Below, piece after piece: positions 7,939 to 17,400 of a stretch of DNA of 28,672 bases. This stretch comes from an uncultured Caulobacterales bacterium (GTDB lineage: Bacteria > Pseudomonadota > Alphaproteobacteria > Caulobacterales > Caulobacteraceae): positions 1 through 28,672 of the forward strand of contig CAIUZX010000158.1 of assembly GCA_903903715.1 (NCBI GenBank). Direction: 5' to 3'. Each line of letters starts with the position of its first letter. Position 1 is the stretch's first letter. The notes under the pieces are model-generated. The model searched no databases. It worked only from the letters and a program-made list of their open reading frames with translations, and was not told the origin of the DNA. The position numbers and the translations under genes are program-made.

Positions 7939-9141
7939 TCAAATCAAGGCGTCGGTCAGCGACAATTTCGCTTGAGCGATCCGACGCGTCTCAAAGTCGA
8001 CCTGTTTGGCGGCGTCCAGCACGTCGCCTGAAGTCACCTTGGCAAGAAGCGAGCCGCCGCTCACCGCCTCGAGGGTGGCCTCGACCAGCGACGAAATAGC
8101 AAGGAATTTAATCCGTCCTTTGACGAATGCCTCTACCGCGATCTCATTGGCCGCGTTGAAGGCGCAAGGTCCAAAACCGCCGATATTGAGACTTTCCCGG
8201 GCATGTTTGAGCATCGGAAACCGGTCAGTGTCAGGTGGTTCGAACGTCAATTGGCCGATTTGCGCAAGGTCCAGCCTTGGCGCCTTCCATGGCAGTCGAT
8301 CCGGCCAAGCGTAGGCGCAGGCGATCGGGGTGCGCATGTCGGGTTGTCCCAGCTGGGCGAGCGTAGACCCGTCCTGAAACTCGACCAGACTGTGAATGAT
8401 TGATTGCGGGTGGACCAGCACGTCGATTTGGGACTGGGGCGTGCCAAAGAGAAACGACGCCTCGATCAGTTCAAGGCCCTTGTTCGCGAGGGTTGCGCTG
8501 TCGAGGGAGATTTTTGGCCCCATACGCCAGACTGGATGCGCCAAAGCCTGTTCCAGCGTCACGTTCGCCATTTGAGCGCGGGACCAGCTTCGGAACGGGC
8601 CGCCGGACGCGGTGAGGATGAGACGAGACACCCGCTCGACACCGCCGCCGTTTAAGGCCTGAAAAATCGCGGAATGCTCCGAATCGACCGGAATGACCTG
8701 GCCGCCGCAGGACTTGGATAGGGCGAGAAGCGCGGGCCCGGCACACACGATGCTTTCCTTGTTCGCCAACCCGATGACTGCCCCGGTCCGAGCTGCAGCC
8801 AGCGTAGGCGCAAGCCCTGCAAAGCCGACGATCGCCGCCATCACCCAATCCACCGGCCTCGAGGCGGCGTCGATGACCGCGCTGTCGCCGCAGGCTGCTT
8901 CAAGACCCGCATGATGGAGTCTGTCCGACAATTCCTGGAAGCCAGCGGGATCGGCGATAACCGTGATCGCTGGACGCCAGCGCAGGGCCTGTTCCGCCAA
9001 AAGGGCGACATTGCGTCCGCCAACGAGCGCCTCGACTTCAATCGCAGACGCCCCCGCAGCTTGGGTTTCCTCGAGCAACGCCAAGGTGGAAACGCCAACG
9101 GATCCTGTCGAACCCAGTATGCTTACGCGCCGCGCCTTCAC
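7939..9141 (-). CDS. dxr: 1-deoxy-D-xylulose 5-phosphate reductoisomerase
   Basis: A 400-aa cytosolic enzyme of the MEP pathway that rearranges and reduces DXP to MEP with NADPH and a divalent metal. The N-terminal NADPH loop GSTGSVG is at about 10-16, ANKESIVCAG at about 126-135, and the metal-binding VDSEHSAIF with D153 and E155. HPVWRMGPKISLDSATLANK and VHPQSIIHS follow. I chose the GTG at 9139-9141, which makes a GTGA overlap with the cdsA stop and places the NADPH loop at the usual distance from the start. The frame stays open to a TTG at 9186, which would add 15 residues not expected in this family. The MEP product feeds UppS, encoded just upstream in the same run. Confidence 0.96.
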   Translation of the reverse strand: MKARRVSILGSTGSVGVSTLALLEETQAAGASAIEVEALVGGRNVALLAEQALRWRPAITVIADPAGFQELSDRLHHAGLEAACGDSAVIDAASRPVDWVMAAIVGFAGLAPTLAAARTGAVIGLANKESIVCAGPALLALSKSCGGQVIPVDSEHSAIFQALNGGGVERVSRLILTASGGPFRSWSRAQMANVTLEQALAHPVWRMGPKISLDSATLANKGLELIEASFLFGTPQSQIDVLVHPQSIIHSLVEFQDGSTLAQLGQPDMRTPIACAYAWPDRLPWKAPRLDLAQIGQLTFEPPDTDRFPMLKHARESLNIGGFGPCAFNAANEIAVEAFVKGRIKFLAISSLVEATLEAVSGGSLLAKVTSGDVLDAAKQVDFETRRIAQAKLSLTDALI

Positions 9142-10001
9142 AGGCCGGCTCGCGCATGGAAAATCGGCAGAACCAAACTTGGCCAAGCAAATCGCAACAT
9201 CGCGGCGATGACAATCGCAAACATCAAACCGTCGACCCGATCTAGCAAGCCGCCGTGCCCGGGGATCAAGTCACCAGAATCCTTCACGCCGAACCGACGC
9301 TTCAAAAGTGACTCCCAAAGATCGCCGGCCATCGTAGCCAACCCCACACACAGTCCGACCGCCCAAGCCGCGTCAGTCCCCGGGCCATTTGCGCCAAAAA
9401 TGGTATAAGCCAAACTCTGCGCGGCCAGTGTGGCGCCGAAAAGCCCGAAAGCGAACCCGGACCATGTCTTATTCGGAGAGATTCCGGGCCACAACTTCGG
9501 TCCCCTCAGAACATTTCCGGCCGCAAACGCGCAAACATCTGCTGACCAGGTCGCCACCAGCAGCGTCGCCGCCCACCCGAGGCCTCCTGGATCATGGCGC
9601 AGCCAAAGGAGGGTTATGCCCGGCACGCCGAGATAAAGGACGCCAAAGGCTATGTCCGCGCTTCGATCCGACCATTTCAAGCCTCTAGCGAACGCGGCTG
9701 CGGCGAACGCGCTCAACACCAACACCAGTAGCGCCAGAGAGAGGGTCTGGGTGTAAGCGACAAACAATGGAGCCAGCACACCCACAGCTACCAGGATTGC
9801 GATCCTGCCGGGTGCTGCCCTGGCGCACATCACCCCCCATTCCAAGGCGAGAAAGGCCAATGCGACGGCCACCAACACCAGGAGGGGCCAATGCCCATAC
9901 GCGATCACGGCAAAACTCGTCGGCCCGAGGACCACGCCCGAGAGAATGCGTAGTCGCAAATTCCGCCAGTCAAAGCGCCTAGCGGGAAGCGAGGACGTCA
10001 T
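9138..10001 (-). CDS. cdsA: Phosphatidate cytidylyltransferase (CDP-diglyceride synthase)
   Basis: A 287-aa polytopic inner-membrane enzyme that makes CDP-diacylglycerol from phosphatidic acid and CTP, the branch point of phospholipid synthesis. Several hydrophobic segments run through the protein. The C-terminal signature SLLKRRFGVKDSGDLIPGHG followed by GLLDR matches the CDS family pattern, in which the KD, HGG and DR residues bind metal and nucleotide. The ATG at 9999-10001 lies inside the end of uppS (23-nt overlap), and the stop overlaps the dxr GTG, so all three are probably one transcript. Confidence 0.95.
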   Translation of the reverse strand: MTSSLPARRFDWRNLRLRILSGVVLGPTSFAVIAYGHWPLLVLVAVALAFLALEWGVMCARAAPGRIAILVAVGVLAPLFVAYTQTLSLALLVLVLSAFAAAAFARGLKWSDRSADIAFGVLYLGVPGITLLWLRHDPGGLGWAATLLVATWSADVCAFAAGNVLRGPKLWPGISPNKTWSGFAFGLFGATLAAQSLAYTIFGANGPGTDAAWAVGLCVGLATMAGDLWESLLKRRFGVKDSGDLIPGHGGLLDRVDGLMFAIVIAAMLRFAWPSLVLPIFHARAGL

Positions 10002-10740
10002 TCGAATCTACTCCGCCGAATCTACGGTCTCGCGACTTGAACTCCGCAATCGCGGCCGACAGCGCATCCGGGCCATAGTCGGGCCACATGACGTCCTGGA
10101 AGACGAGTTCGGCGTAAGCAGCTTCCCAAAGCAAGAAATTTGACAGTCTGCGCTCACCGGATGTGCGAATAATCAGATCCGGCGGCGGAGATGCGGCCGT
10201 CGATAAATAGCTGCCGAACAGGGCCTCATCAGTGACGTCCGTTGATGCTCGGCCGGCCGCGACGTCCCGCGCATAGCGCAACGCCGCCTCAGCAATATCC
10301 GCCCGGCCGCCGTAATTGAACGCGACCTGCAGATGGAAGCGATCATTATCCCGCGTTCGGGCTTCCGCATGCTGGATGATATCCAATATGTCCTGAGCCA
10401 GACCGTGCCGCCGTCCGATGATGTGAACGCGCACGCCTTCGCGTTCCAACCGCGCAAGATCACTTTGCACATAGGACTTCAAAAGCCCCATTAATTCCGA
10501 GACCTCGCTGGCTGGACGGCTCCAGTTCTCGGTCGAAAACCCGAAGACGGTGAGCCACTCGACGCCGAGCGTCGGCGCGGCTTCGACGGTGCGCTTCAGG
10601 GCATTGACGCCGGCGCGATGACCTACAGTCCTGGGCATCCCTCGGCGTTTGGCCCAACGCCCATTGCCATCCATGATGATCGCCACATGTCGCGCGCCGT
10701 GACTTGACGATGACAGGCTTTCAGCCGGCGTCCGCGACAT
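9979..10740 (-). CDS. uppS: Di-trans,poly-cis-decaprenylcistransferase (undecaprenyl diphosphate synthase)
   Basis: A 253-aa cis-prenyltransferase that extends farnesyl diphosphate with eight isopentenyl units to undecaprenyl diphosphate, the lipid carrier for peptidoglycan and surface glycans. HVAIIMDGNGRWAKRRG contains the catalytic Asp (D24). WLTVFGFSTENWSRP is the conserved loop near residues 62-76. IIRTSGERRLSNFLLWEAAY contains the arginines that bind the homoallylic diphosphate, and ends with AELVF. The ATG at 10738-10740 is followed by a short Ser-rich leader typical of alphaproteobacterial forms. It follows frr by 43 bp. Confidence 0.97.
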   Translation of the reverse strand: MSRTPAESLSSSSHGARHVAIIMDGNGRWAKRRGMPRTVGHRAGVNALKRTVEAAPTLGVEWLTVFGFSTENWSRPASEVSELMGLLKSYVQSDLARLEREGVRVHIIGRRHGLAQDILDIIQHAEARTRDNDRFHLQVAFNYGGRADIAEAALRYARDVAAGRASTDVTDEALFGSYLSTAASPPPDLIIRTSGERRLSNFLLWEAAYAELVFQDVMWPDYGPDALSAAIAEFKSRDRRFGGVDSNDVLASR

Positions 10741-10783
10741 GTTTGGTCTCCAGTTTCGCCCCGAGGCGAACGCGGGTCGGTCA

Positions 10784-11347
10784 TCAAACCTGCATGATCT
10801 CTTGTTCCTTGTTTTTCAAGGTCTCGTCGATCCGCTTCACCGCGCCGTCTGTGAAGCCCTGTATTTCCGTTTCGAAGCGCTTCAGGTCGTCCTTTGAGAT
10901 GTCGCCGTCCTTCTCGGCCTTCTTCAGGTCCTCCATCGCGTCGCGACGAACGTTGCGAACCGCAACCCGCTGCTGCTCTGCGTACTTCCCGGCCAGTTTG
11001 GCGAGGTCCTTGCGGCGCTCCTCGGTCAACGGTGGGATCGGAACGCGCAGCGTCTGACCGTCGACGACGGGATTAAGGCCGATGCCGGCGCTGCGGATCG
11101 CCTTATCAACGGGGCCAACCATGCTCTTGTCCCAGACGCTGACCGTGATCATTCGGGGCTCTGGAACGTTGATGGCCGCAACCGTATTCAGAGGGACGCT
11201 CGAGCCATAGGCCTCGACGGTCACGGGATCGAGCAAGGAGGCGCTCGCACGTCCGGTGCGCAGACCGCCATACTCCTCCTTCAAAGCCGTCACGGCCTTG
11301 TCCATTCGATCGCGATACTTTGCCAGATCAGGCTTGGTGTTGCTCAT
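10784..11347 (-). CDS. frr: Ribosome recycling factor
   Basis: A 187-aa protein that, with EF-G, splits post-termination ribosomes. The family core is evident: YRDRMDKAVTALKEEYGGLR followed by TGRASASLLDPVTVEAYG, VAAINVPEPRMITVSVWDKS, PIPPLTEERRKDLAKLAGKY and VRNVRRDAMEDLKKAEKDG. The first and last thirds form the long three-helix bundle and the middle the beta domain. The ATG at 11345-11347 has an AGGGAAG upstream in the transcript. It lies downstream of pyrH with a 59-bp gap, the near-universal pyrH-frr-uppS-cdsA order. Confidence 0.98.
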   Translation of the reverse strand: MSNTKPDLAKYRDRMDKAVTALKEEYGGLRTGRASASLLDPVTVEAYGSSVPLNTVAAINVPEPRMITVSVWDKSMVGPVDKAIRSAGIGLNPVVDGQTLRVPIPPLTEERRKDLAKLAGKYAEQQRVAVRNVRRDAMEDLKKAEKDGDISKDDLKRFETEIQGFTDGAVKRIDETLKNKEQEIMQV

Positions 11348-11406
11348 CGCTTGTCTTCCCTGTCGAAATGGCGGACTTCGCTTCGGATCTGGCGCGCGCG
11401 CTCGCG

Positions 11407-12177
11407 TCAGCTCTGAGCGTCTACCGACTCTGTTATGACCGTGTGCACGCCCCGTCCGGCGATCACATCCAGCAACGAGCCGGGCGTGCGGATGGAAAAC
11501 ACCACGATGGGTATGGCGTTTTCCCGCATCAGGCTGATTGCCGACGCATCCATCACCTTCAGGTCCTTGGCGAGGACGTCGAGATAAGTCAGCGCATCAT
11601 AGCGCTTGGCGTTCGGGTCCCGCTTGGGATCTGCGGTATAGACCCCGTCGACGCTGGTGCCCTTCAGCAGGGCGTCGCAACCCATTTCCGCCGCCCGCAA
11701 AGCCGCAGCGGTGTCCGTCGTGAAAAACGGATTACCGGTGCCGGCGGCGAAGATGACCACCCTTCCCTTTTCCAAATGGCGCTGGGCGCGTCGACGAATG
11801 TAGGGTTCACATACGGTCTGCATGGGAATGGCGGACTGGACCCGAGTGTCCACGCCCTGACGCTCAAGGGCGTTCTGCATGGCCAGGGCGTTCATGACCG
11901 TGGCCAGCATACCCATATAGTCAGCGCTGGCGCGCTCCATACCCTTCGCCGCCGTCGACAGACCCCGGAAGATGTTGCCGCCGCCGATGACCAGGCAAAG
12001 TTCCACACCCAGCTGTGCGAGTTCCGCTACCGACCTGGCCACGGCGTCTACGGTCTTCATATCGATGCCGTAGGGGCTGTCCCCCATCAACACCTCGCCC
12101 GACACTTTCAGCAGCACCCGCCGGTAGAGCGGCGCCGGCGCGCCGTCCGCGTCGGGGCCTTGGGATGCTTCATTCAT
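11407..12177 (-). CDS. pyrH: UMP kinase
   Basis: A hexameric bacterial UMP kinase of the amino acid kinase fold that phosphorylates UMP to UDP for nucleotide and cell-wall precursor synthesis. YRRVLLKVSGEVLMG is the N-terminal phosphate-binding segment. GVELCLVIGGGNIFRG, CEPYIRRRAQRHLEKGRVV and FAAGTGNPFFTTDTAAALRA are the nucleotide and GTP-effector site motifs. KGTSVDGVYTADPKRDPNAK is the conserved ATP-binding loop. The ATG at 12175-12177 gives 256 aa. A GTG three codons upstream is also possible. A 104-bp gap with a hairpin separates it from tsf. Confidence 0.97.
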   Translation of the reverse strand: MNEASQGPDADGAPAPLYRRVLLKVSGEVLMGDSPYGIDMKTVDAVARSVAELAQLGVELCLVIGGGNIFRGLSTAAKGMERASADYMGMLATVMNALAMQNALERQGVDTRVQSAIPMQTVCEPYIRRRAQRHLEKGRVVIFAAGTGNPFFTTDTAAALRAAEMGCDALLKGTSVDGVYTADPKRDPNAKRYDALTYLDVLAKDLKVMDASAISLMRENAIPIVVFSIRTPGSLLDVIAGRGVHTVITESVDAQS

Positions 12178-12239
12178 GTCTGGCACGTCCGACGCTTTAG
12201 GATTCGATACTGACTAGCATACTACGCCTGAAACGGATC

Positions 12240-12269
12240 GCGACGGCGAAAACTGATCTACGCCGCCGC
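12240..12269 (-). promoter_or_regulatory. GC-rich stem-loop between tsf and pyrH
   Basis: On the minus strand GCGGCGGCG pairs with CGCCGTCGC around a 12-nt loop, giving nine pairs with one G-U wobble. It lies 12 nt downstream of the tsf stop and 62 nt upstream of the pyrH start. No clear U-tract follows, so it is not a standard rho-independent terminator. It may be an attenuator, an mRNA-end stabiliser, or nothing. I see no convincing separate promoter for pyrH in the remaining intergenic bases. Confidence 0.3.
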
Positions 12270-12281
12270 TTCCGTCTGATG

Positions 12282-13220
12282 TCAGCTTTGGCCGGACAGG
12301 GCCGCGACTTCTCCGGCGAAGTCATCGACCTTCTTTTCAACGCCTTCTCCCAGGGCCAGGCGTACGAAGCCCTTGATCGCGATCGGAGCGCCGAGCACCT
12401 TGGCCTGCTCGGCGACTATCTGCTCGACCGTCTGATCGGGGTTCATAACGAACGCCTGCTTCAGCAACACCACTTCTTCGTAGAACTTGCGGATCCGGCC
12501 TTCGATCATCTTCTCGACGACGTTCGCGGGCTTGCCCGATTCAGCCGCCTGCTCGGCGAAGATGGCGCGTTCCCGCTCGACAGCCGCGGGATCGACTTCT
12601 TCGACGGTCAGAGCCAGCGGCGCCGTCGCCGCTACGTGCATGCCAATCTTGCGGCCAAGATCATTGAGAGCCGCCGGGTCGGCCGACGACTCCAGTGCGA
12701 CGATCACGCCCAAACGGCCGAGATCGGGAGCAATGGCGTTGTGAACATAGGCAGCAACCGCGCCTTCGGTCACCGACAGCTTGGCCGTACGCCGAAGGAC
12801 CATGTTTTCGCCGATGGTGGCGATCAGGCCGGTGATGACGTCCGAAACGCCTTCGCCTGCAGGCGTCTTGGCGGCCTTTACCGCTTCGACGTCGTTTTCC
12901 GCGTCCAGAGCGGCGACAGCGGCGCCGCGAGCAGCGTTCTGGAACAGTTCATTGCGCGCGACGAAGTCCGTTTCTGCGTTCAACTCCACCAGCGACGCGA
13001 CCTGACCCTTGCCGTCGCGCCGTTGAGAGACCGCCACCAAGCCTTCCGCAGCAACGCGGTCGGCCTTTTTGGCAGCCTTGGAAAGGCCCTTCGCACGCAA
13101 CCAATCCAGTGCCGCGTCCATATCGCCGTCCGTCTCGATGAGGGCTTTCTTGCAGTCCATCATGCCCACGCCGGACTTCTCCCGCAGATCTTTCACCAGC
13201 GTTGCCGTAATCTCGGCCAT
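12282..13220 (-). CDS. tsf: Translation elongation factor Ts
   Basis: A 312-aa guanine nucleotide exchange factor for EF-Tu. The N-terminal UBA-like domain includes MAEITATLVKDLREKSGVGM and the motif MDCKKALIETDGDMDAALDWL. The TDFVARN motif (about residues 84-90) is the EF-Tu contact that displaces GDP-magnesium. The rest matches the core and dimerisation domains, including GKPANVVEKMIEGRIRKFYEE. The ATG at 13218-13220 has a strong GGAGGA upstream in the transcript. It follows rpsB in the conserved two-gene translation operon, with a 103-bp spacer. Confidence 0.98.
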   Translation of the reverse strand: MAEITATLVKDLREKSGVGMMDCKKALIETDGDMDAALDWLRAKGLSKAAKKADRVAAEGLVAVSQRRDGKGQVASLVELNAETDFVARNELFQNAARGAAVAALDAENDVEAVKAAKTPAGEGVSDVITGLIATIGENMVLRRTAKLSVTEGAVAAYVHNAIAPDLGRLGVIVALESSADPAALNDLGRKIGMHVAATAPLALTVEEVDPAAVERERAIFAEQAAESGKPANVVEKMIEGRIRKFYEEVVLLKQAFVMNPDQTVEQIVAEQAKVLGAPIAIKGFVRLALGEGVEKKVDDFAGEVAALSGQS

Positions 13221-13296
13221 GAAGAATCCTCCGATTCAAAAGTCTTCGAATGCGCCCACGCCTTAAGGCAGGGCGGTATGATTTTTGCGACAACGC

Positions 13297-13310
13297 CGAC
13301 GTAAACGTCG
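13297..13310 (-). promoter_or_regulatory. Small inverted repeat in the rpsB-tsf spacer
   Basis: The sequence cgacgtaaacgtcg is a perfect 6-bp inverted repeat around two bases, 13 nt downstream of the rpsB stop codon. On the minus strand a CAAAAATC stretch follows about 13 bases later, too far for a canonical terminator. It could be a weak attenuator that lowers tsf relative to rpsB or a protein site, but it could also be chance. Confidence 0.2.
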
Positions 13311-13323
13311 TGCGCAGATGGGC

Positions 13324-14163
13324 TCAGCCGACGGCTTCAGACCCTGCGGTCATTTCCGCTTCCAAAGCTGCGTCGACAACCGGTTCAACTTCGACCGGTT
13401 CAACGACCGCCTTAGCCAGCACCGGCTCGACAGGAGCAATCGCCGCGCCGAGATCAACGCCGAGGGATGCTTGACCGGCAGCCAGGCCGTCGAGGACCGA
13501 GTCGGCCACGAGATCGCAATAGAGCTGAAGCGCCCGCGCCGCATCATCATTGCCCGGCACGGGGAAAGCCACGCCGTCCGGATCGCAGTTCGTATCGAGG
13601 ATGGCGACGACGGGAATGTTAAGCTTGCGGGCTTCCTGGATGGCGATCGCTTCCTTGTTGGTGTCGATCACGAACATCAGGTCCGGGATACCGCCCATGT
13701 CCTTGATGCCGCCGAGGGACAGCTCAAGCTTTTCCCGCTCACGGGTCAGCTGCAGCAGTTCCTTCTTGGTGCGGCCCTGACCGCCTTCGGTGTCGAGCAA
13801 GCCTTCCAGCTCGCGAAGCCGGGCGATGGACAGGGAGATCGTCCGCCAATTGGTCAAGGTGCCGCCGAGCCAGCGGTGATTCACGTAATACTGGGCGCAA
13901 CGCTTCGCGGCGATCGCCACGGGATCAGCGGCCTGACGCTTGGTCCCGACGAACAGCACGCGTCCGCCCGCGGCGGCCACTTCGCGGACCTTGATCAAGG
14001 CCTGATGCAGCAAGGGCATCGATTGCGACAGGTCGATAATGTGAATGTTGGACCGGCTGCCGAAGATGTAGCGGTCCATCTTCGGGTTCCAGCGGTGCGT
14101 CTGGTGACCGAAGTGCGCGCCAGCTTCCAAGAGCTGACGCATGGTGAATTCGGGTAGCGCCAT
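13324..14163 (-). CDS. rpsB: 30S ribosomal protein S2
   Basis: S2 is a late-assembling small-subunit protein that anchors S1 and is needed for initiation. The 279-aa product starts MALPEFTMRQLLEAGAHFGH and continues through the family motifs QTHRWNPKMDRYIFGSRSNI, HIIDLSQSMPLL, VLFVGTKRQA, NHRWLGGTLTNWRTI and PDLMFVIDTNKEAIAIQEA. The C-terminal about 45 residues are an Ala/Val/Glu/Pro-rich tail typical of alphaproteobacterial S2. The ATG at 14161-14163 has AAAGGAC nine bases upstream. An in-frame ATG at 14244 would add 27 residues without family support and is rejected. Confidence 0.97.
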   Translation of the reverse strand: MALPEFTMRQLLEAGAHFGHQTHRWNPKMDRYIFGSRSNIHIIDLSQSMPLLHQALIKVREVAAAGGRVLFVGTKRQAADPVAIAAKRCAQYYVNHRWLGGTLTNWRTISLSIARLRELEGLLDTEGGQGRTKKELLQLTREREKLELSLGGIKDMGGIPDLMFVIDTNKEAIAIQEARKLNIPVVAILDTNCDPDGVAFPVPGNDDAARALQLYCDLVADSVLDGLAAGQASLGVDLGAAIAPVEPVLAKAVVEPVEVEPVVDAALEAEMTAGSEAVG

Positions 14164-14287
14164 GATGTATAAGTCCTTTTTCCGGTTAGCCTCCGCAGAC
14201 AAACCGCCAGGATTGGCGACCGGAACGGAAGATGCACGAGCCATATCGCTCGAGATCCGCCGAACGTCTGCGTGTGGAATGGGCGGC

Positions 14288-14316
14288 TAACTAGGCTTTG
14301 TCGCCGCGAAAATCAA
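14288..14316 (-). promoter_or_regulatory. Probable rpsB-tsf promoter
   Basis: On the minus strand TTGATT (14311-14316) and TAGTTA (14288-14293) are separated by exactly 17 bases, a plausible housekeeping sigma -35/-10 pair. Transcription would begin near 14281 and leave a leader of about 118 nt before the rpsB ATG. An 11-nt palindrome TTGTGACACAA (14320-14330) abuts the upstream side of the -35. The box scores are moderate and no experiment backs them. Confidence 0.45.
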
Positions 14317-14436
14317 GCCTTGTGACACAAACACGCTCGGTCCTTATCCGTTCGACCGCGCAAAGTGTCATTGAAGAGTAGCCTTAGCCTGCAAAGACCC
14401 TGGACCGCACAGAACACCTCACCTCGTAATCGCCTG

Positions 14437-17400
14437 TCAGACGTCCTCAAGATGGACAACGCCCGCCACGCTCTTCAGAGCTCCGCGCACCGACGCATCC
14501 AGCGAAAACCGCCCCGGCAACTTCACCTCCACTTCACGTCCGGCCCCGAGGCCCGCGACGAGTATCAATTCCCCGCCCCGCTCCGAGCGGGCCGCGTCCA
14601 GTCGACGGCGGACGCCGATCAGAACCGCAGGATCCGGCGTCACATGAACACGCATCCCCGACACCGCGTTTTCCATGGCCTTGTCCATCAACTCCACGTC
14701 GTCCGCGTAGAACCGAACCTCCCCCTCACGAAGCTTCGCCCGGATCTTGATCATCACTGCCTTCCCAGGCTCCAGCAGGTCCCGGTGACGGCGGAGCGCC
14801 TCGGGCAGCACCATCACCTCGAACTCTCCAGTCGGGTCCGACAAGGTGGCGTACGCAAACTTCTCTCCAGACTGAGAGGGTCGCTCCTGTCGACGGCGGA
14901 CCACGCCGGCCATGCGGAAGGCCGTGTCGCCGGCTTCCGCGCGCTCGACAGCTTCCGCCGCCAACACCACACGCTTCCGGCGCATCACCTCGCCCATGTC
15001 TTCGAGCGGATGTCCTGTGAGATAAAAGCCGACGGCGGCCAATTCCTCGTCCAACTGCTCCGGTCCGGTCCATGGCTCGACCGCCGGCAAGCGCGGCCGC
15101 ACGACCGAACTGTCTCCAAACAGACTTTCCTGAGCTGCAGCGCGATCAGCGCTAAGCGACTGGGCGTGACCCATCAGAACGTCGGACGCCGCCAGGATCT
15201 GAGCCCGGTTAGGATGGATCCGGTCAAAGGCCCCTGCCCGCGCCAGATTTTCCAAGGCGCGCTTGTTCAGTATGCGCGGATCGATGCGTTCGACGAAATC
15301 AAACAGATCGGCATACGGCCCGCCCGCGGCGCGGACCTCCGTCACGTGGCGAACCGCTTCGACCCCCACATTGCGCACCGCGCCGAGGGCGTAGAGCACG
15401 CACCCGTCCTCCACATCAAAATCGGCGCCTGAACGATTGATATCCGGTGGCGACACGCTCACGCCGAACCGCTTGGCGTCCTGGTAGAACACCGCCAGCT
15501 TATCGGTGTTAGAGATGTCGAGGCTCATCGAGGCGGCGAAGAACTCCACAGGCTGGTTCGCCTTCAACCACCCCGTCTGATAGGCGATCATGGCGTACGC
15601 CGCAGCATGGCTCTTATTGAAGCCGTAGCCCGCGAACTTGGCGACCAGTTCGAAGATGAAGTCCGCCTGAGCCGGATCCACGCCGCGCTCGGAGGCGCCG
15701 GCGACGAACCGCGCCTTCTGGAAGTCCATCTCCTCCTTCTTCTTTTTGCCCATCGCCCGGCGCAGAAGGTCGGCTTCACCGAGTGAGTAGCCAGACAGGA
15801 CCTGGGCGATCTGCATCACCTGTTCCTGGTAGATAATGACCCCGTAGGTCTCCTTGAGGATCGGCTCGAGGGACGGGTGCAGCATGTCCAGCGCCGCGCG
15901 CCCGAACTTGCGGTCCACATAGGTGTCGATGTTGTCCATCGGCCCTGGTCGGTACAGGGAGATCAGCGCGGTGATCTCTTCGATGGTGCTGCAACGGAGC
16001 TTGCGGAGTGTGTCGCGCATGCCCTGGCTTTCTAGCTGGAACACGCCGATGGTCTGACCCGACGCCAGCAGCGCATAGGTCGCCTGATCATCCAGGGCCA
16101 GGGAATCGAGATCGACCGCCGCGCCACGTCGCGCGAGATGCTTGAGGGCCCTGTCGAGCACCGTCAACGTCTTCAGGCCCAGAAAGTCGAATTTCACCAG
16201 TCCAGCGCTTTCGACCCACTTCATATTGTACTGGGTCGCTGGCAGCTCGGACCTGGGGTCCTGATAGAGCGGCGTCAATTCCGTCAGGGGCCGGTCGCCG
16301 ATCACGACGCCCGCGGCGTGGGTGGAGGCGTTGCGGAACAGACCCTCAAGATGCAGAGCCGTCTCCAAGAGGCGCGCGACGCTGTCGTCGTCCCGACGCG
16401 CCTCCTTCAGACGAGGCTCCAGTTCAATCGCCTGAGCGAGGGTCACCGGATTGGCGGGATTGTTCGGCACCATCTTGGCCAGGCGGTCAACCATGCCCAG
16501 CGGCAGCTGCATGACCCGTCCAACGTCCCGCAACACAGCCCGTGCCTGCAGTGTTCCGAAGGTGATGATCTGCGCGACGCGATCGACCCCGTAGCGTTGC
16601 TGGACGTAGGAGATCACCTCTTCACGGCGCTCCTGACAGAAATCGATATCGAAGTCGGGCATCGACACCCGCTCCGGGTTCAAGAAGCGTTCGAACAAGA
16701 GGCCAAAGCGCAGTGGGTCGAGATTGGTGATGGTGAGCGCATAGGCCACCAACGATCCCGCACCCGAGCCACGGCCCGGTCCCACCGGAATGCCATGCGC
16801 CTTGGCCCACTTGATGAAGTCAGAAACGATCAGGAAGTAGCCGGGAAACCCCATCGTTCCAATGACCGACAATTCCCGCTCCAGCCGCGCGTCATACTCC
16901 TCCTGCGGCGCCGCGAGTTCCCGTCCCTGCAGGCGTTGCTTCAGACCCTCCCGCGCCTGATGCGCCAGTTCCTCGACTTCGGTCCGCCCCTGACCCGTCG
17001 GGAAGCTGGGCAGGATCGGGTCGCGCTTGGACACGAGGAAGGCGCACCGCCGGGCGATCTCGATGGTGTTATCACAGGCCTCCGGCAGGTCGGCGAAGGT
17101 CTCCCGCATTTCCGCAGCAGTCTTGAAGCGGTGCTCGACGGTCACCCGGCGACGTTCGTCCTGCCCGAGGAAGGCGCTGTCGGAAATGCACAGAAGCGCG
17201 TCGTGCGGACTGTGCATCTGCGCGGTCGAGAAATAGACATCGTTCGTCGCCACCAGCGGCGCGCCGTACTCATAAGCGTAGCGCACCAGAAAAGGTTCCG
17301 CCGCCGCCTCATGCGCCAGTCCGTGGCGCTGCAGCTCCACATAAAACCGGTCGCCGAACACCGCCTGCATCTGCGCAAGGGCGGCAAAGCCTTCAGCCTC

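Noticed and set aside
12279..13304. 341-codon plus-strand frame opposite tsf
   Set aside because: Antisense shadow with biased composition; tsf is complete with a strong ribosome binding site.
14164..14244. N-terminal extension of rpsB from an in-frame ATG at 14244
   Set aside because: The S2 family starts at MALPEF-type sequence, and a ribosome binding site sits just before the ATG at 14163. The extra 27 residues have no family support.
14291..14371. 26-aa ORF on the minus strand in the dnaE-rpsB gap, a possible leader peptide
   Set aside because: No Shine-Dalgarno, no hydrophobic or regulatory-codon pattern, and it runs across the likely rpsB promoter.
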